Shown: positions 40,557 through 50,213, counted from the first letter of the stretch. The stretch is DNA of 64,000 nucleotides from Saccharothrix sp. NRRL B-16348 (GCF_001280085.1 NZ_LGED01000196.1:62001-126000); one strand, 5' to 3'. Notes: generated by a model from the letters alone, not told the origin. Program-made: numbers and translations.

Positions 40557-41435
40557 ATGCGCAAGAACCTCGTCGGTTGGGCGTTCCTGAGCCCGATCGT
40601 GGCCTACCTGCTCCTCTTCTACGCGTACCCGCTGGTGACGACCGTCGACCTGAGCATCCGCGACTACACCGTCCGGTCGTTCGTGCGCGGCGGCGCCCCG
40701 CTGACGGGGTTCGAGAACTACCTGACCGTGTTCGCCGATCCGACCTTCCGGACCGCGCTGCTCAACACGGTGCTCTTCACCGTCGTGTCGCTCGTCTTCC
40801 AGTACGGCATCGGGCTGGCGATGGCGGTGTTCTTCTCCCGCCACTTCCGGCTGTCCGCGACCCTGCGGGCGTTGTTCCTGGTGCCGTGGCTGCTGCCGCT
40901 GATCGTGTCGGCCTCGACGTGGGCGTGGCTGCTCAACAGCGAGGCGGGCGTCGTCAACGCGGTCCTGCGCTTCGTCGGCGTCGACGGCGTGCACTGGCTG
41001 ACGTCACCGGACTGGTCGCTGGTGTCGGTGACCATCGCCAACATCTGGATCGGCATCCCGTTCAACCTCGTGGTGCTCTACAGCGGCCTGCGCGACATCC
41101 CGGCCGAGGTGCACGAGGCGTCCGCGCTGGACGGCGCGAACTCCTGGCAGTCGTTCCGGCACGTCACCTTCCCCCTGCTGCGGGCGGTCTCCACGGTCAC
41201 GCTGCTGCTGGGCCTCGTCTACACGCTCAAGGTGTTCGACATCATCTGGATCATGACGCGCGGCGGCCCGAGCGGGTCGTCCACCACCCTGGCCACCTGG
41301 TCCTACGAGCTGGGCTTCGGCAACGCGCTGCCCCGCTTCGGGCCCAGCGCCGCGGTGGGCAACGTGCTCATCCTGATCGCCCTGGTCGCCGGCCTGGTGT
41401 ACGTGCGCGCGCAGCGCAAGCAGGAGGCGTCGTGA
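40557..41435 (+). CDS. Sugar ABC importer permease 1 (CUT1, MalF-like)
   Basis: 292 residues, ATG 40557. Six membrane spans (WAFLSPIVAYLLLFYAYPL first) and the EAA loop that contacts the ATPase (EASALDGANSWQSFRHVTFPLL). It overlaps the next permease by 4 bp (GTGA). No ATP-binding subunit is encoded in this operon, as in Streptomyces CUT1 systems that share an MsiK-type ATPase. Confidence 0.88.
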   Translation: MRKNLVGWAFLSPIVAYLLLFYAYPLVTTVDLSIRDYTVRSFVRGGAPLTGFENYLTVFADPTFRTALLNTVLFTVVSLVFQYGIGLAMAVFFSRHFRLSATLRALFLVPWLLPLIVSASTWAWLLNSEAGVVNAVLRFVGVDGVHWLTSPDWSLVSVTIANIWIGIPFNLVVLYSGLRDIPAEVHEASALDGANSWQSFRHVTFPLLRAVSTVTLLLGLVYTLKVFDIIWIMTRGGPSGSSTTLATWSYELGFGNALPRFGPSAAVGNVLILIALVAGLVYVRAQRKQEAS

Positions 41436-42244
41436 CGCGGTCGTGGTGGCGGACCGCGGTGGGCGTGCTGCTCACCGCCGTGATGCTGTTCCCCGTCTAC
41501 TGGATGGTCAACGTCTCGCTCACGCCGGCGAGCCGGATGCGCAAGTCGCCGCCGGACCTGTTCCCCGTCGACCCGACGTTCGAGGGGTACGCGCGGGTGC
41601 TCGACGAGCAGCTGCCGTACTTCGGCACCAGCCTGCTGGTCGGGCTGGGCACCGTCGTGCTGACGTTGGCGCTGGCCGCGCCCGCCGCGTACGCGCTGGC
41701 GAAGCTGCGCCCGCGCGGCCGGGGGTCGCTGATGTTCGTGCTGCTGGTCGCGCAGATGATCCCCGGCATCGTCATGGCGCTGGGCCTCTACGGGATGTTC
41801 GTGCGCTTCGGCATGACGAACACGGTGTGGGGCCTGGTCCTCGCCGACTCCACGATCGCGGTGCCGTTCGCCGTGCTGATCCTCACCTCGTTCCTGTCGG
41901 CCGTGCCCGACGAGATCGTGCAGGCGGCGCGGATCGACGGCGCGGGCCCGTTCCGCGTGTTCTGGTCGGTCGTGCTGCCCGCCGGCCGCAACGGGCTGGT
42001 CACCTCCGGTCTGTTCGCGTTCCTGTGGGCGTGGTCGGACTTCCTGTTCGCCACCACCCTGGACAGCGGCGGCGCGCTGAAACCGCTGACGCTCGGCATC
42101 TACCGCTACATCGGCAACAACAACCAGGAGTGGAACGCGATCATGGCCACCGCCGTGGTCGCGTCCGTGCCCGCCACCGTGCTGCTCGTGCTGGCCCAGC
42201 GCTTCGTCGCCGCGGGCATCACGGCGGGCGCGGTCAAGGACTGA
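41432..42244 (+). CDS. Sugar ABC importer permease 2 (CUT1, MalG-like)
   Basis: 270 residues, GTG 41432 overlapping the stop of permease 1. Six spans; EAA loop at EIVQAARIDGAGPFRVFWSVVLP. Pairs with permease 1 as the transmembrane channel. The GH63-like glycosidase gene begins 10 bp after its stop, so the imported saccharide is probably hydrolysed inside the cell. Confidence 0.88.
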   Translation: MTRSWWRTAVGVLLTAVMLFPVYWMVNVSLTPASRMRKSPPDLFPVDPTFEGYARVLDEQLPYFGTSLLVGLGTVVLTLALAAPAAYALAKLRPRGRGSLMFVLLVAQMIPGIVMALGLYGMFVRFGMTNTVWGLVLADSTIAVPFAVLILTSFLSAVPDEIVQAARIDGAGPFRVFWSVVLPAGRNGLVTSGLFAFLWAWSDFLFATTLDSGGALKPLTLGIYRYIGNNNQEWNAIMATAVVASVPATVLLVLAQRFVAAGITAGAVKD

Positions 42245-42254
42245 AGGGAAGCCT

Positions 42255-43961
42255 GTGGACGACTTCTCGGTGCGCGAGATCCCGTTCAGCCACCCGGGCG
42301 CGTGGTTCGGCCTCTCCCCGGTCACCGCGCTCGCCACGTACGCCGACGACCTGCACCTGGTGTCGCACCGCAACGGGATGCGCGCGGTGCTGTCGCTGGT
42401 CGTCGGCGGTGGCGGCGCGGTCGACGTGACGGCCGACCCCGCGCTGCTGACGTGGACGGCGGGGCGGGGGAGAGCCAGGGCCGCTTTCGAGACGCCCTCC
42501 GCGTTGCGGATCACCGGCCACGGCGTCGGCCTGCGCATCGCCGCCGCGGACCCGACGTTGACGCCGTTCACCGGGACGTACTTCTTCCACGACCCGGTCA
42601 CGTCGTCGTACGTGTTCACCTCCTACGAGACCGGGCACCGCTACCGCGTGACCGTCCTCTCCGGAGAGGCCGGGGCGGTGGGCGCCGGCGCGTTGGGCAC
42701 GGCGGAGCGGGCCGTCGTGATCGGCGAGGACGGCGGTGAGTGGGAACTCGCGCTGGAGGAGCTGACGACGGCCCGCCGCGCCTTCACGTCCGACGCGACG
42801 TTCACCGAGGTGGTGACGGCCGCACGGCGGTCGTTCGCCGACTTCACCGACGCGGTCGCGCCCTGGCGCGGCGATCGCACGCCGGCCGCCGAACTGGCCT
42901 GCTACGTGCTGTGGTCGGCGACCGTGGCGCCGGCCGGGTTCATCAAGCGCCCGGCGGTGCTGATGTCCAAGCACTGGATGGACAAGGTGTGGAGCTGGGA
43001 CCACTGCTTCAACGCCCTCGCGCTCGCGCCCGGGGCGCCGGAGCTGGCGTGGGACCAGCTGCAGGTGGTGTTCGACCACCAGACCGAGGAAGGCGCCCTG
43101 CCCGACTCGATCACGCACTCCGAGGTGCTGCACAACTTCGTCAAGCCGCCGATCCACGGCTGGGCGGTGAGCAGGCTGCGCGAGCTCCTGCCCGGCGGGC
43201 TGCCCGCGGCCGAGCTGCCACGCCTGTACCGGCAGCTGGCGGCGTGGACGACCTTCTGGCTCGACCACCGCCGCGTGCCGGGCGAGCCCTTCCCGCACTA
43301 CGAGCACGGCAACGACAGCGGCTGGGACAACTCCACCGCGTTCCGCGGCGATCCGCTCGTGCGGACCGCCGACCTCGCCGCGTTCCTCGTCCTGCAGCTG
43401 CGGGAACTGGCCCGGCTGGCGGGCGAGATCGGCGACCCGGCCGCCGCGACGCGCTGGACGAGCGAAGCCGACACCATGCTCGCCGCGATGGTCGACCGGC
43501 TGTGGAACGGCGACAGGTTCGCCGGCCGCGGGCTCGACGGCGCACCGCGCGCCACGGCGAGCCTGCTCGACCTCGTGCCCGTCGTCCTCGGCGCGGAACT
43601 GCCGCCGGACGTGCACGGCGCGGTCGCCGAGGCCGTGGCCGGCCACCTGACGTCGGTGGGCCTGGCCACCGAGCTGCCCGACTCGCCCTGGTACGAAGCC
43701 GACGGCTACTGGCGCGGACCCGTGTGGGCGCCGTCGACCGTGCTGGTCGAGGACGGCCTGCGGCGCGGAGGTGCGGTGGCGTTGGCCGACCAGGTCAGCG
43801 CGAGCTTCCGCGCCGTGTGCGAGAAGTCGGGCTTCGCCGAGAACTTCGACGCGCTCACCGGCCAGGGCCTGCGCGACCGCGCCTACACCTGGACCGCGAG
43901 CGCCTACCTCGTGCTGGCCGGCGACGCCGAACGCCGACTCCAGGACGGCCCGAGCGCTTGA
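42255..43961 (+). CDS. Intracellular GH63/MGH1-like glycosidase
   Basis: 568 residues, GTG 42255 with AAGGGAAG upstream. An N-terminal beta-domain (~1-190) precedes an (alpha/alpha)6 barrel typical of the GH63/GH37 clan: KVWSWDHCFNALAL, DHQTEEGALPDSI, GNDSGWDNSTAFRG (likely catalytic Asp) and WYEADGYWRGPVWAPSTVLV. There is no signal peptide, which fits hydrolysis of a sugar taken up by the importer just upstream. Family members cleave alpha-linked glucosides, mannosylglycerate and related compounds; the exact specificity is not deducible. Last gene of the operon. Confidence 0.8.
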   Translation: MDDFSVREIPFSHPGAWFGLSPVTALATYADDLHLVSHRNGMRAVLSLVVGGGGAVDVTADPALLTWTAGRGRARAAFETPSALRITGHGVGLRIAAADPTLTPFTGTYFFHDPVTSSYVFTSYETGHRYRVTVLSGEAGAVGAGALGTAERAVVIGEDGGEWELALEELTTARRAFTSDATFTEVVTAARRSFADFTDAVAPWRGDRTPAAELACYVLWSATVAPAGFIKRPAVLMSKHWMDKVWSWDHCFNALALAPGAPELAWDQLQVVFDHQTEEGALPDSITHSEVLHNFVKPPIHGWAVSRLRELLPGGLPAAELPRLYRQLAAWTTFWLDHRRVPGEPFPHYEHGNDSGWDNSTAFRGDPLVRTADLAAFLVLQLRELARLAGEIGDPAAATRWTSEADTMLAAMVDRLWNGDRFAGRGLDGAPRATASLLDLVPVVLGAELPPDVHGAVAEAVAGHLTSVGLATELPDSPWYEADGYWRGPVWAPSTVLVEDGLRRGGAVALADQVSASFRAVCEKSGFAENFDALTGQGLRDRAYTWTASAYLVLAGDAERRLQDGPSA

Positions 43962-44065
43962 CGTCACCGGAGTTCCCTCACGCCGGCCCGACTGCTTGAT
44001 GGTGCCGCGATGTCCCGCCCCGCATGGCGCGGGCGCACACCCCGCTGCCGACTGAAGTGCCCGGA

Positions 44066-44100
44066 GGAGGCCGGTGTGGACGCTCGCCGCACCGGCCTCC
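44066..44100. terminator. Terminator between convergent operons
   Basis: An 11-bp perfect stem (GGAGGCCGGTG/CACCGGCCTCC) with a 13-nt loop lies between the GH63-like gene and rhaB. Confidence 0.7.
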
Positions 44101-44106
44101 AGGCCG

Positions 44107-45558
44107 TCACCCGGCCAGGCGCTCCTCGGCGGCCCGCCACGCCCCGGGCTCACCGCTCGGCTCGTACCGGACCAACTCGGTCGAGGACCGCACCACGGCC
44201 CGCAGCTCCGCCAGACCACCGGTGACCACGCCCAACGCGCGGGCCTGGACCAGGGCGTTGCCGTAGGCGGCGGCCTCGACCGGTCCCGCCACGACCGGCA
44301 GCCCGCAGGCGTCCGCGGTGAGCCGGCACAGCAGGCGGTTGCGCGCGCCGCCGCCCACCACGTGCACGACGTCGACCCGCCGTCCGGACAGGTCGGCGGC
44401 CTGCCGGACCGCCCGGCGGTGGGCCAGCGCCAGGCTGTCCACCACGCACCGGACGATCGCGGCGGGCGTCGACGGCGGCGTCTGGCCCGTCCGGGCACAC
44501 GCCTCCCTGATCCGGGCGGGCATGTTGCCCGGCGGGATGAACGTCGGATCACCCGCGTCGACCACCGCCGCCAACGCGGGCTCCGCGCCCGCCGCGTCGA
44601 GCAACGCCGTCAGGTCCGGGTCGCCCCACTCGCGCAGGCACTCCTGCAACAACCACAGGCCCATCACGTTGCGCAGGTAGCGGACCGTGCCGTCCACGCC
44701 CAGCTCGTTGGAGAAGTTCGCGGCGCGGCTCGCCTCGGTGAGCACCGGCGCGTCCAGCTCGACCCCGACCAGCGACCACGTCCCGGTGGCGACGTAGGCG
44801 AAGTCCCGCGTCGCGGCCGGCACCCCGACGACCGCCGACGCGGTGTCGTGCGACCCCACGGCCACCACCGGGACGGGCCCGGTCAGACCGGTCTCCGCCA
44901 GCACGTGGTCGTGCAGCGTGCCCACCTCTGTGCCCGGCTCCACCAGTGGCGGGAACAACCCGTCGGCGAGACCCAGGCGCGCCACCAGCTCCGCCGACCA
45001 CGTCCGCGTCCGCGCGTCGAGCAGGCCGGTGGTGGAGGCGTTGGTGACCTCGCCGACGTCCGCGCCGGTGAGCCAGCGCGCGAGCAGGTCCGGGATGAGC
45101 AGCAACCGTTCCGCCGCGCCCAGCTGCGGCGTGCCGCGGGCCGCCGCCAACTGGTAGACGGTGTTGAACGGCAGCACCTGCAGCCCCGTGACCCGGTACA
45201 GCTCGGTCGCCGGCACGCGCGCGTGCACGGCCTCGGGCACGCCGTCGGTGCGCCGGTCGCGGTAGTGGACCGGGTTGCCGAGCAACGCGCCGGTGGCGTC
45301 CAGCAGGCCGTAGTCGACCGCCCACGAGTCGATGCCGACCGCGTCCAGCCGCGGCCCGGCCGCCCGCAGGCCGTCGAGCACGCCCCGGTAGAGGCCGAGC
45401 ACGTCCCAGTGCAGCGTGTCGCCGAGCCGCACCGGCCCGTTGGGGAACCGGTGCGCCTCGGCGAAGGTCACCCGACCGGGCGCGATGTCGAAGACCATCA
45501 CGCGTCCGCTCGACGCGCCGAGGTCGACCGCCGCGACCCGGACCGCACCCCGGCCCAT
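44107..45558 (-). CDS. rhaB: L-rhamnulokinase (FGGY family)
   Basis: 483 residues. Phosphorylates L-rhamnulose to L-rhamnulose 1-phosphate. FGGY hallmarks: N-terminal phosphate loop AAVDLGASSGRVMVFD, IGIDSWAVDYGLLD, the ATP-binding VAVGSHDTASAVVGVP and the C-terminal VVHVVGGGARNRLLCRLTAD. GIDSWAVDYGL and GSHDTASAV are typical of rhamnulokinases within FGGY. The ATG at 45558 overlaps the stop of the aldolase gene by one base (TGATG), so it is the third gene of the rhaI-aldolase-rhaB operon. Normal length. Confidence 0.92.
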   Translation of the reverse strand: MGRGAVRVAAVDLGASSGRVMVFDIAPGRVTFAEAHRFPNGPVRLGDTLHWDVLGLYRGVLDGLRAAGPRLDAVGIDSWAVDYGLLDATGALLGNPVHYRDRRTDGVPEAVHARVPATELYRVTGLQVLPFNTVYQLAAARGTPQLGAAERLLLIPDLLARWLTGADVGEVTNASTTGLLDARTRTWSAELVARLGLADGLFPPLVEPGTEVGTLHDHVLAETGLTGPVPVVAVGSHDTASAVVGVPAATRDFAYVATGTWSLVGVELDAPVLTEASRAANFSNELGVDGTVRYLRNVMGLWLLQECLREWGDPDLTALLDAAGAEPALAAVVDAGDPTFIPPGNMPARIREACARTGQTPPSTPAAIVRCVVDSLALAHRRAVRQAADLSGRRVDVVHVVGGGARNRLLCRLTADACGLPVVAGPVEAAAYGNALVQARALGVVTGGLAELRAVVRSSTELVRYEPSGEPGAWRAAEERLAG

Positions 45559-47597
45559 CAGCGCAGGAAGGCGGCGGCGACGCCGGAGTCGACCGGCACG
45601 TGCAGCCCGGTGGTCTGGGACAGGTCGCCCGCGGTGAGCGCGAAGACGGCGGCGGCGACGTGCTCGGGCAGCACCTCACGGCCCAGCAGCGTGCGCTTGG
45701 CGTAGTAGGCGCCCAACTCCTCCTCCTTGACCCCGTACACGGCGGCTCGCTGCGCGCCCCAGCCGCCGGCGAAGATGCCCGACCCGCGCACCACGCCGTC
45801 AGGGTTGACGCCGTTGACCCGGATGCCGTGCGGCCCCAGCTCGGCGGCCAGCAGCCGCACCTGGTGCGCCTGGTCCGCCTTGGTCGCGCCGTAGGCGACG
45901 TTGTTGGGCCCGGCGAACACCCCGTTCTTGCTGGAGATGTAGACGATGTCGCCGCCCATGTCCTGCTCGATCATCACCTTCGCGGCGGCCCGCGACACCA
46001 GGAACGACCCGCGCGCCATCACGTCGTGCTGGAGGTCCCAGTCGCGCACGGTCGTCTCCAGCAACGGCTTGGAGATCGACAAGCCGGCGTTGTTCACGAC
46101 CAGGTCCACCCCGCCGAACGCGAGCACCGCCGCGGCGAACGCCCGCTCCACGGCCGCCTCGTCCGACACGTCCGCGGCCACGCCGATCGCCACGTCCGCG
46201 GTGCCGATGCCGTCGGCGACCGCGGCGGCCTTCTCCCCGTCGAGGTCGGAGACGACCACGCACGCGCCCTCGGCGGCCAACCGCTCGGCGATGGCCTTCC
46301 CGATGCCCGATCCCGCGCCGGTCACCAGCGCCACCCGCGTGGCCAGCGGCTTCGGCTCGGGCATCCGGGCCAGCTTGGCCTCCTCCAGCGCCCAGTACTC
46401 GATGCGGAACTTCTCCGACTCGGGGATCGGCCGGTACGTCGACACCGACTCGGCGCCGCGCATCACGTTGATCGCGTTGACGTAGAACTCGCCCGCCACC
46501 CGCGCGGTCTGCTTGGTGCGCCCGAACGAGAACATGCCGACACCGGGCACCAGCACGATCGCCGGGTCCGCACCGCGCATCGCCGGGGAGTCCGGGGTCG
46601 CGTGCCGCTCGTAGTAGGCGCGGTAGTCCTCCCGGTAGGCGGCGTGCAGGTCCTTGAGCCGCGCGATGATCTCGTCCACGCCCGCCGTGCCGGGCAGGTC
46701 GACCACCATCGGCTTGACCTTGGTGCGCAGGAAGTGGTCCGGGCACGACGTGCCCAGCTCGGCCAGCGGCGCGAGCCTCTCCCGGGACAGGAAGTCCAGC
46801 ACCACGTCGGTGTCGGTGAAGTGGCCCACCTGCGGCAGGTCGGTCGACGCCAGGCCGCGGATCGCCGGGAAGATCGCCGCCGCCTTGGCCCGCCGCTCGG
46901 CCTCGGGCAGCGGCTCGTTGCCCGGCACCACCGCGCCGAACGGCTCGGCGGACCCGTGCCGCGCCAGGAACTCCTCCGCGGTCCGGATGATCTCCGTCGA
47001 GTGCGCCTCGCACTCCTCGGACGTGTCGCCCCACGCGGTGATCCCGTGCCCGCCCAGCACGCACCCGATCGCCCGGGGGTTCGCCGCCTTGATCGCCGCG
47101 ATGTCCAGGCCGAGCTGGAAACCGGGCCGGCGCCAGTCCACCCACGCCACCCGGTCGCCGAAGCACCGCTCGGTCAGCTTCTCCCCGTCGGCCGCCGTCG
47201 CCAGCGCGATGCCCGAGTCGGGGTGCAGGTGGTCCACGTGCGGCGCGTCGACCAGGCCGTGCATGGCCGTGTCGATCGACGGCGCCGCGCCGCCCTTGCC
47301 GTGCAGGCAGTAGTCGAACGCGGCGACCATCTCGTCCTCGCGCTCCACGCCCGGGTAGACGTCCACCAGCGCGCGCAGCCGGTCCAGGCGCAGCACGGCC
47401 AGGCCGGCGGGGGTGAGGGTGCCCAGGTCGCCGCCCGAGCCCTTCACCCACAGCAGCTCGACCCGGTCACCGGTCACCGGGTCGGTGTCGCTGCCCTTCG
47501 CGGAGGTGTTGCCGCCCGCGTAGTTGGTGTTGCGCGGATCGGCGCCCAGCCGGTTCGAGCGGGCGACCAGCGCCGCGGCGGTCGTGTTGTCGGTCAT
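45558..47597 (-). CDS. rhaD: Bifunctional L-rhamnulose-1-phosphate aldolase / lactaldehyde dehydrogenase
   Basis: 679 residues, ATG 47597. The N-terminal ~400 residues are a class II aldolase domain (RNTNYAGGNTSAKG, HLHPDSGIALATA with metal-binding His residues, CVLGGHGITAWG). The C-terminal ~270 are an SDR (VALVTGAGSGIGKAIAERLAAEG, LVVNNAGLS, YxxxK as YGATK, LSQTTGLHVPVDSGV). The aldolase makes dihydroxyacetone phosphate and L-lactaldehyde, and the fused dehydrogenase oxidises lactaldehyde, probably to lactate. This fusion (RhaEW-type) is usual in rhamnose operons of actinobacteria and Bacillus. It lies 37 bp after rhaI. Confidence 0.9.
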   Translation of the reverse strand: MTDNTTAAALVARSNRLGADPRNTNYAGGNTSAKGSDTDPVTGDRVELLWVKGSGGDLGTLTPAGLAVLRLDRLRALVDVYPGVEREDEMVAAFDYCLHGKGGAAPSIDTAMHGLVDAPHVDHLHPDSGIALATAADGEKLTERCFGDRVAWVDWRRPGFQLGLDIAAIKAANPRAIGCVLGGHGITAWGDTSEECEAHSTEIIRTAEEFLARHGSAEPFGAVVPGNEPLPEAERRAKAAAIFPAIRGLASTDLPQVGHFTDTDVVLDFLSRERLAPLAELGTSCPDHFLRTKVKPMVVDLPGTAGVDEIIARLKDLHAAYREDYRAYYERHATPDSPAMRGADPAIVLVPGVGMFSFGRTKQTARVAGEFYVNAINVMRGAESVSTYRPIPESEKFRIEYWALEEAKLARMPEPKPLATRVALVTGAGSGIGKAIAERLAAEGACVVVSDLDGEKAAAVADGIGTADVAIGVAADVSDEAAVERAFAAAVLAFGGVDLVVNNAGLSISKPLLETTVRDWDLQHDVMARGSFLVSRAAAKVMIEQDMGGDIVYISSKNGVFAGPNNVAYGATKADQAHQVRLLAAELGPHGIRVNGVNPDGVVRGSGIFAGGWGAQRAAVYGVKEEELGAYYAKRTLLGREVLPEHVAAAVFALTAGDLSQTTGLHVPVDSGVAAAFLR

Positions 47598-47634
47598 CTG
47601 CGGAAACTCCTCGTGGACGAGCGGTGGCGAGGGG

Positions 47635-48795
47635 TCAGAGCCAGCCGGCCTGGGTGCCGCCGACGCGGGCGGCGGCGATCCCGTCGGCGTAGCCGGACGT
47701 GCGGTAGGCGGCCATCGGGTCGCGGGGGAGGCCCTTGGCCTCGCGGCGGTCGGCCAGCGCGCCGCGCACGTCGGTGTGGAAGGCGTCCATCAGCACGTCG
47801 TGCGCGCCGATCACGTCACCGGCCTCCTCGGCGGCGGCCAGCGCCCCGGTGTCGACGAGCAGTGCCTTGGCCAACGCCTGCTCGACGTTGAGGACCGACC
47901 GGAGCTGGCCCGCGATCTTGTCCTCGATGTTGTGGCACTGGTCGAGCATGAAGTTGACCCCGGAGTCGGGGCGGTGCGCGCCGACCGCGACGATCTCGGC
48001 CATGATCCGGAACAGCTGGAACGGGTCGGCCGACCCCACGATCAGGTCGTCGTCGGCGTAGTAGCGGGAGTTGAAGTCGAACGCGCCCAGCCTGCCCGCC
48101 CGCAGCAGCTGCATGACGATGAACTCGATGTTCGTGCCCGGCGCGTGGTGACCCGTGTCGAGCACGACCTGCGCGCGTTCGCCGAGCGCCTGGCAGTGCA
48201 GCAGCGCGGTGCCCCAGTCGGGGACGTCCATCGCGTAGAAGTACGGCTCGAAGAACTTGTACTCCAGCAGCAGCCGCTGGTCGGGTCCCAGCGCGGCGTA
48301 GATCTCGGTCAGCGACTCGGCCAGCCGGTCCTGCCGGGCGCGCAGCGACGCCTGCCCCGCGTAGTTCGTGCCGTCGGGCAGCCACAGCTTCAGGTCGGTC
48401 GAGCCGGTCTTCGCCATCACCGCCACGCAGTCGAGGTGGTGCGCGACGGCCTTGGCCCGCACCCGCGGGTCCGAGTGCGTCAGCGAGCCGAGCTTGTAGT
48501 CGTCGTCCTGGAAGAGGTTCGAGTTGATCGCGCCGATCCGCACGCCGTGCTCCTCGGCGTGCGCCGCCAGCGCGCCGAAGTCCTCGACCCGGTCCCACGG
48601 GATGTGCAGCGACACCCGCGGCGCGAGCCCGGTCAGGGCGTGCACCCGCGCGGCGTCGGCGATCTTCTCGAACGGGTCGCGCGGCGTGCCCGGTGTGCTG
48701 AACACCTTGAACCTGGTCCCGGAGTTCCCGTACGCCCAGCTCGGCACCTCGATGGTGAACCCGTCGAGTTCCGACAGCACCTCCTGCAAGGACAT
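47635..48795 (-). CDS. rhaI: L-rhamnose isomerase
   Basis: 386 residues, ATG 48795 (AGAGGAAC upstream). Converts L-rhamnose to L-rhamnulose in a (beta/alpha)8 TIM barrel with two metal ions. Metal and substrate residues are seen in LLLEYKFFEPYFYAMD (Glu), VLDTGHHAPGTNIEFIV (Asp, His), FDFNSRYYADDDLIV (Asp) and MLDQCHNIEDKI. It belongs to the RhaI (Pseudomonas stutzeri-like) type, not E. coli RhaA. First gene of the minus-strand catabolic operon; the gap to the divergent LacI gene holds operator-like sites. Confidence 0.92.
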   Translation of the reverse strand: MSLQEVLSELDGFTIEVPSWAYGNSGTRFKVFSTPGTPRDPFEKIADAARVHALTGLAPRVSLHIPWDRVEDFGALAAHAEEHGVRIGAINSNLFQDDDYKLGSLTHSDPRVRAKAVAHHLDCVAVMAKTGSTDLKLWLPDGTNYAGQASLRARQDRLAESLTEIYAALGPDQRLLLEYKFFEPYFYAMDVPDWGTALLHCQALGERAQVVLDTGHHAPGTNIEFIVMQLLRAGRLGAFDFNSRYYADDDLIVGSADPFQLFRIMAEIVAVGAHRPDSGVNFMLDQCHNIEDKIAGQLRSVLNVEQALAKALLVDTGALAAAEEAGDVIGAHDVLMDAFHTDVRGALADRREAKGLPRDPMAAYRTSGYADGIAAARVGGTQAGWL

Positions 48796-48853
48796 CACAC
48801 GTCGTTCCTCTCGGCAGCGGGTCAACCGGTGTGGGGCCGACGGTAGCCGACCT

Positions 48854-48865
48854 TGGAACGTTTCA
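48854..48865. promoter_or_regulatory. Putative rhamnose operator (LacI type)
   Basis: TGGAACGTTTCA, one mismatch from the palindrome TGAAACGTTTCA, 59 bp upstream of rhaI. Confidence 0.55.
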
Positions 48866-48954
48866 CAACGGAGGTTCACGGGGTGGCGTCGGTCATCCGG
48901 CACACCTTCTTCTCCCTGCTACGCTTCGGCCGGACGCGGTTGCTTGGACGTTTC

Positions 48955-48965
48955 ATCTCCCGGTC
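48955..48965. promoter_or_regulatory. Putative rhamnose operator half-site
   Basis: TGGACGTTTCA, one base shorter than the rhaI site, 27 bp before the start of the LacI gene; possibly autoregulatory. Confidence 0.35.
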
Positions 48966-48991
48966 GCGTCGATCACGGAGGAGGGTGGGCG

Positions 48992-50017
48992 GTGTCCGCG
49001 CCGAGCATGAAGGATGTCGCCGCGCACGCGCGCGTGGCCGTTGGCACGGTGTCGAACGTGCTCAACCACCCCGAGCTGGTCGCCGAGAGCACCCGCAAGC
49101 GGGTCCTGGACGCGATCGCCGAGCTGGGCTTCGTGCGCAACGAGTCGGCCCGCCAGCTCCGCGGCGGCACCAGCCGCACCCTCGCCTACGTGGTGCTCGA
49201 CACCCGCAACCCGTTCTTCACCGACGTGGCCGCCGGCGCGCAGCAGGTGGCGGAGGACGCCGGGCTCGCCATGTTCCTGTGCGACGGCGGCGAGGACCCC
49301 ACCCGCCAGGCCAGGTACCTGGACCTGCTCGAGCAGCAGCGGGTGGAGGGCATCCTGATCACGCCGGTCGACGCGAACGACCCGAGCCTCGCCGCGCTGG
49401 CCCGTCGCGGGACGCCCGTCGTGGTCGTCGACCGCGGCGCGGGGCCGGACCGCTGCTCGGTGTCGGTGGACGACGTGCTCGGCGGGGACCTCGCCGCGTC
49501 GCACCTGCTCGACGCCGGCCACCGCCGGATCGCCTTCGTCGGCGGGCCGCGCTCGATCGGCCAGGTGGCCGACCGCCTGGCGGGCGCCGAGCAGGCCCTC
49601 GCCCGAGCAGGCGCCGAGCCGCTCACCGTGCTGGAGACGGCACGCCTCGACGTCGCCGAGGGCAGGCGGGCGGGCGAGCGCCTGGCCGGTCTGCCCGCGG
49701 CCCGGCGGCCCACCGCCGCGTTCTGCGCCAACGACATGCTCGCGCTCGGCCTGCTCCAGCAGGCGGTCCGGCTCGGCCTGCGCGTGCCGCACGACCTGGC
49801 GATCGTCGGCTACGACGACATCGAGTTCGCGGCCGCGGCGGCGGTGCCGCTGACGTCGGTCGCCCAGCCGCGCCAGCTCCTGGGCCGCACGGCGGCGGAG
49901 CTGCTGCTGGCCGAGGCGCGGCACCCGAAGGGGCACGTGCACCAGCAGCGGGTGTTCGAGCCCGAACTGGTGGTGCGCGAGTCCACCAGCATGCGCCGGT
50001 TGGACGGCGTCGCCTGA
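48992..50017 (+). CDS. LacI-family repressor of the L-rhamnose genes
   Basis: 341 residues from GTG 48992 (GGAGGAGGG upstream; ATG 49007 also possible). The helix-turn-helix is SMKDVAAHARVAVGTVSNVLNHPELV with hinge VRNESARQLRGG; the effector domain follows (VEGILITPVDANDP, CSVSVDDVLGGDLAASHLLDAGHRRIAFVGG, AIVGYDDIEFAAAAAVPLTSVAQP). It sits between the divergent rhaI operon and the importer operon. Matching TGAAACGTTTCA-like sites lie in front of rhaI, this gene and the importer, so it most probably represses all of them until L-rhamnose or rhamnulose is present. Confidence 0.88.
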   Translation: MSAPSMKDVAAHARVAVGTVSNVLNHPELVAESTRKRVLDAIAELGFVRNESARQLRGGTSRTLAYVVLDTRNPFFTDVAAGAQQVAEDAGLAMFLCDGGEDPTRQARYLDLLEQQRVEGILITPVDANDPSLAALARRGTPVVVVDRGAGPDRCSVSVDDVLGGDLAASHLLDAGHRRIAFVGGPRSIGQVADRLAGAEQALARAGAEPLTVLETARLDVAEGRRAGERLAGLPAARRPTAAFCANDMLALGLLQQAVRLGLRVPHDLAIVGYDDIEFAAAAAVPLTSVAQPRQLLGRTAAELLLAEARHPKGHVHQQRVFEPELVVRESTSMRRLDGVA

Positions 50018-50063
50018 TCCGGTGACGTCCGGCGCGGTCGGTGTTCCGAAATCTTTGCGCAAT

Positions 50064-50074
50064 CGTTTGAAACG
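50064..50074. promoter_or_regulatory. Inverted GAAACG half-sites
   Basis: CGTTTGAAACG is an 11-bp palindrome with the same half-sites as the rhamnose operator but turned outward, 168 bp before the importer ATPase. Confidence 0.3.
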
Positions 50075-50213
50075 TGCCATCTGTCGGCGTGCCCGACGGG
50101 CCGCGCGCTTGAGCACGATGACCTAACGATGACCGTCTCATCTCGGCAAAGTTGCCGGACCGTCGTTGACGGTGGGTCTGAGCAGCCCCTAGCCTCGCGC
50201 ATCATCACCGCAT

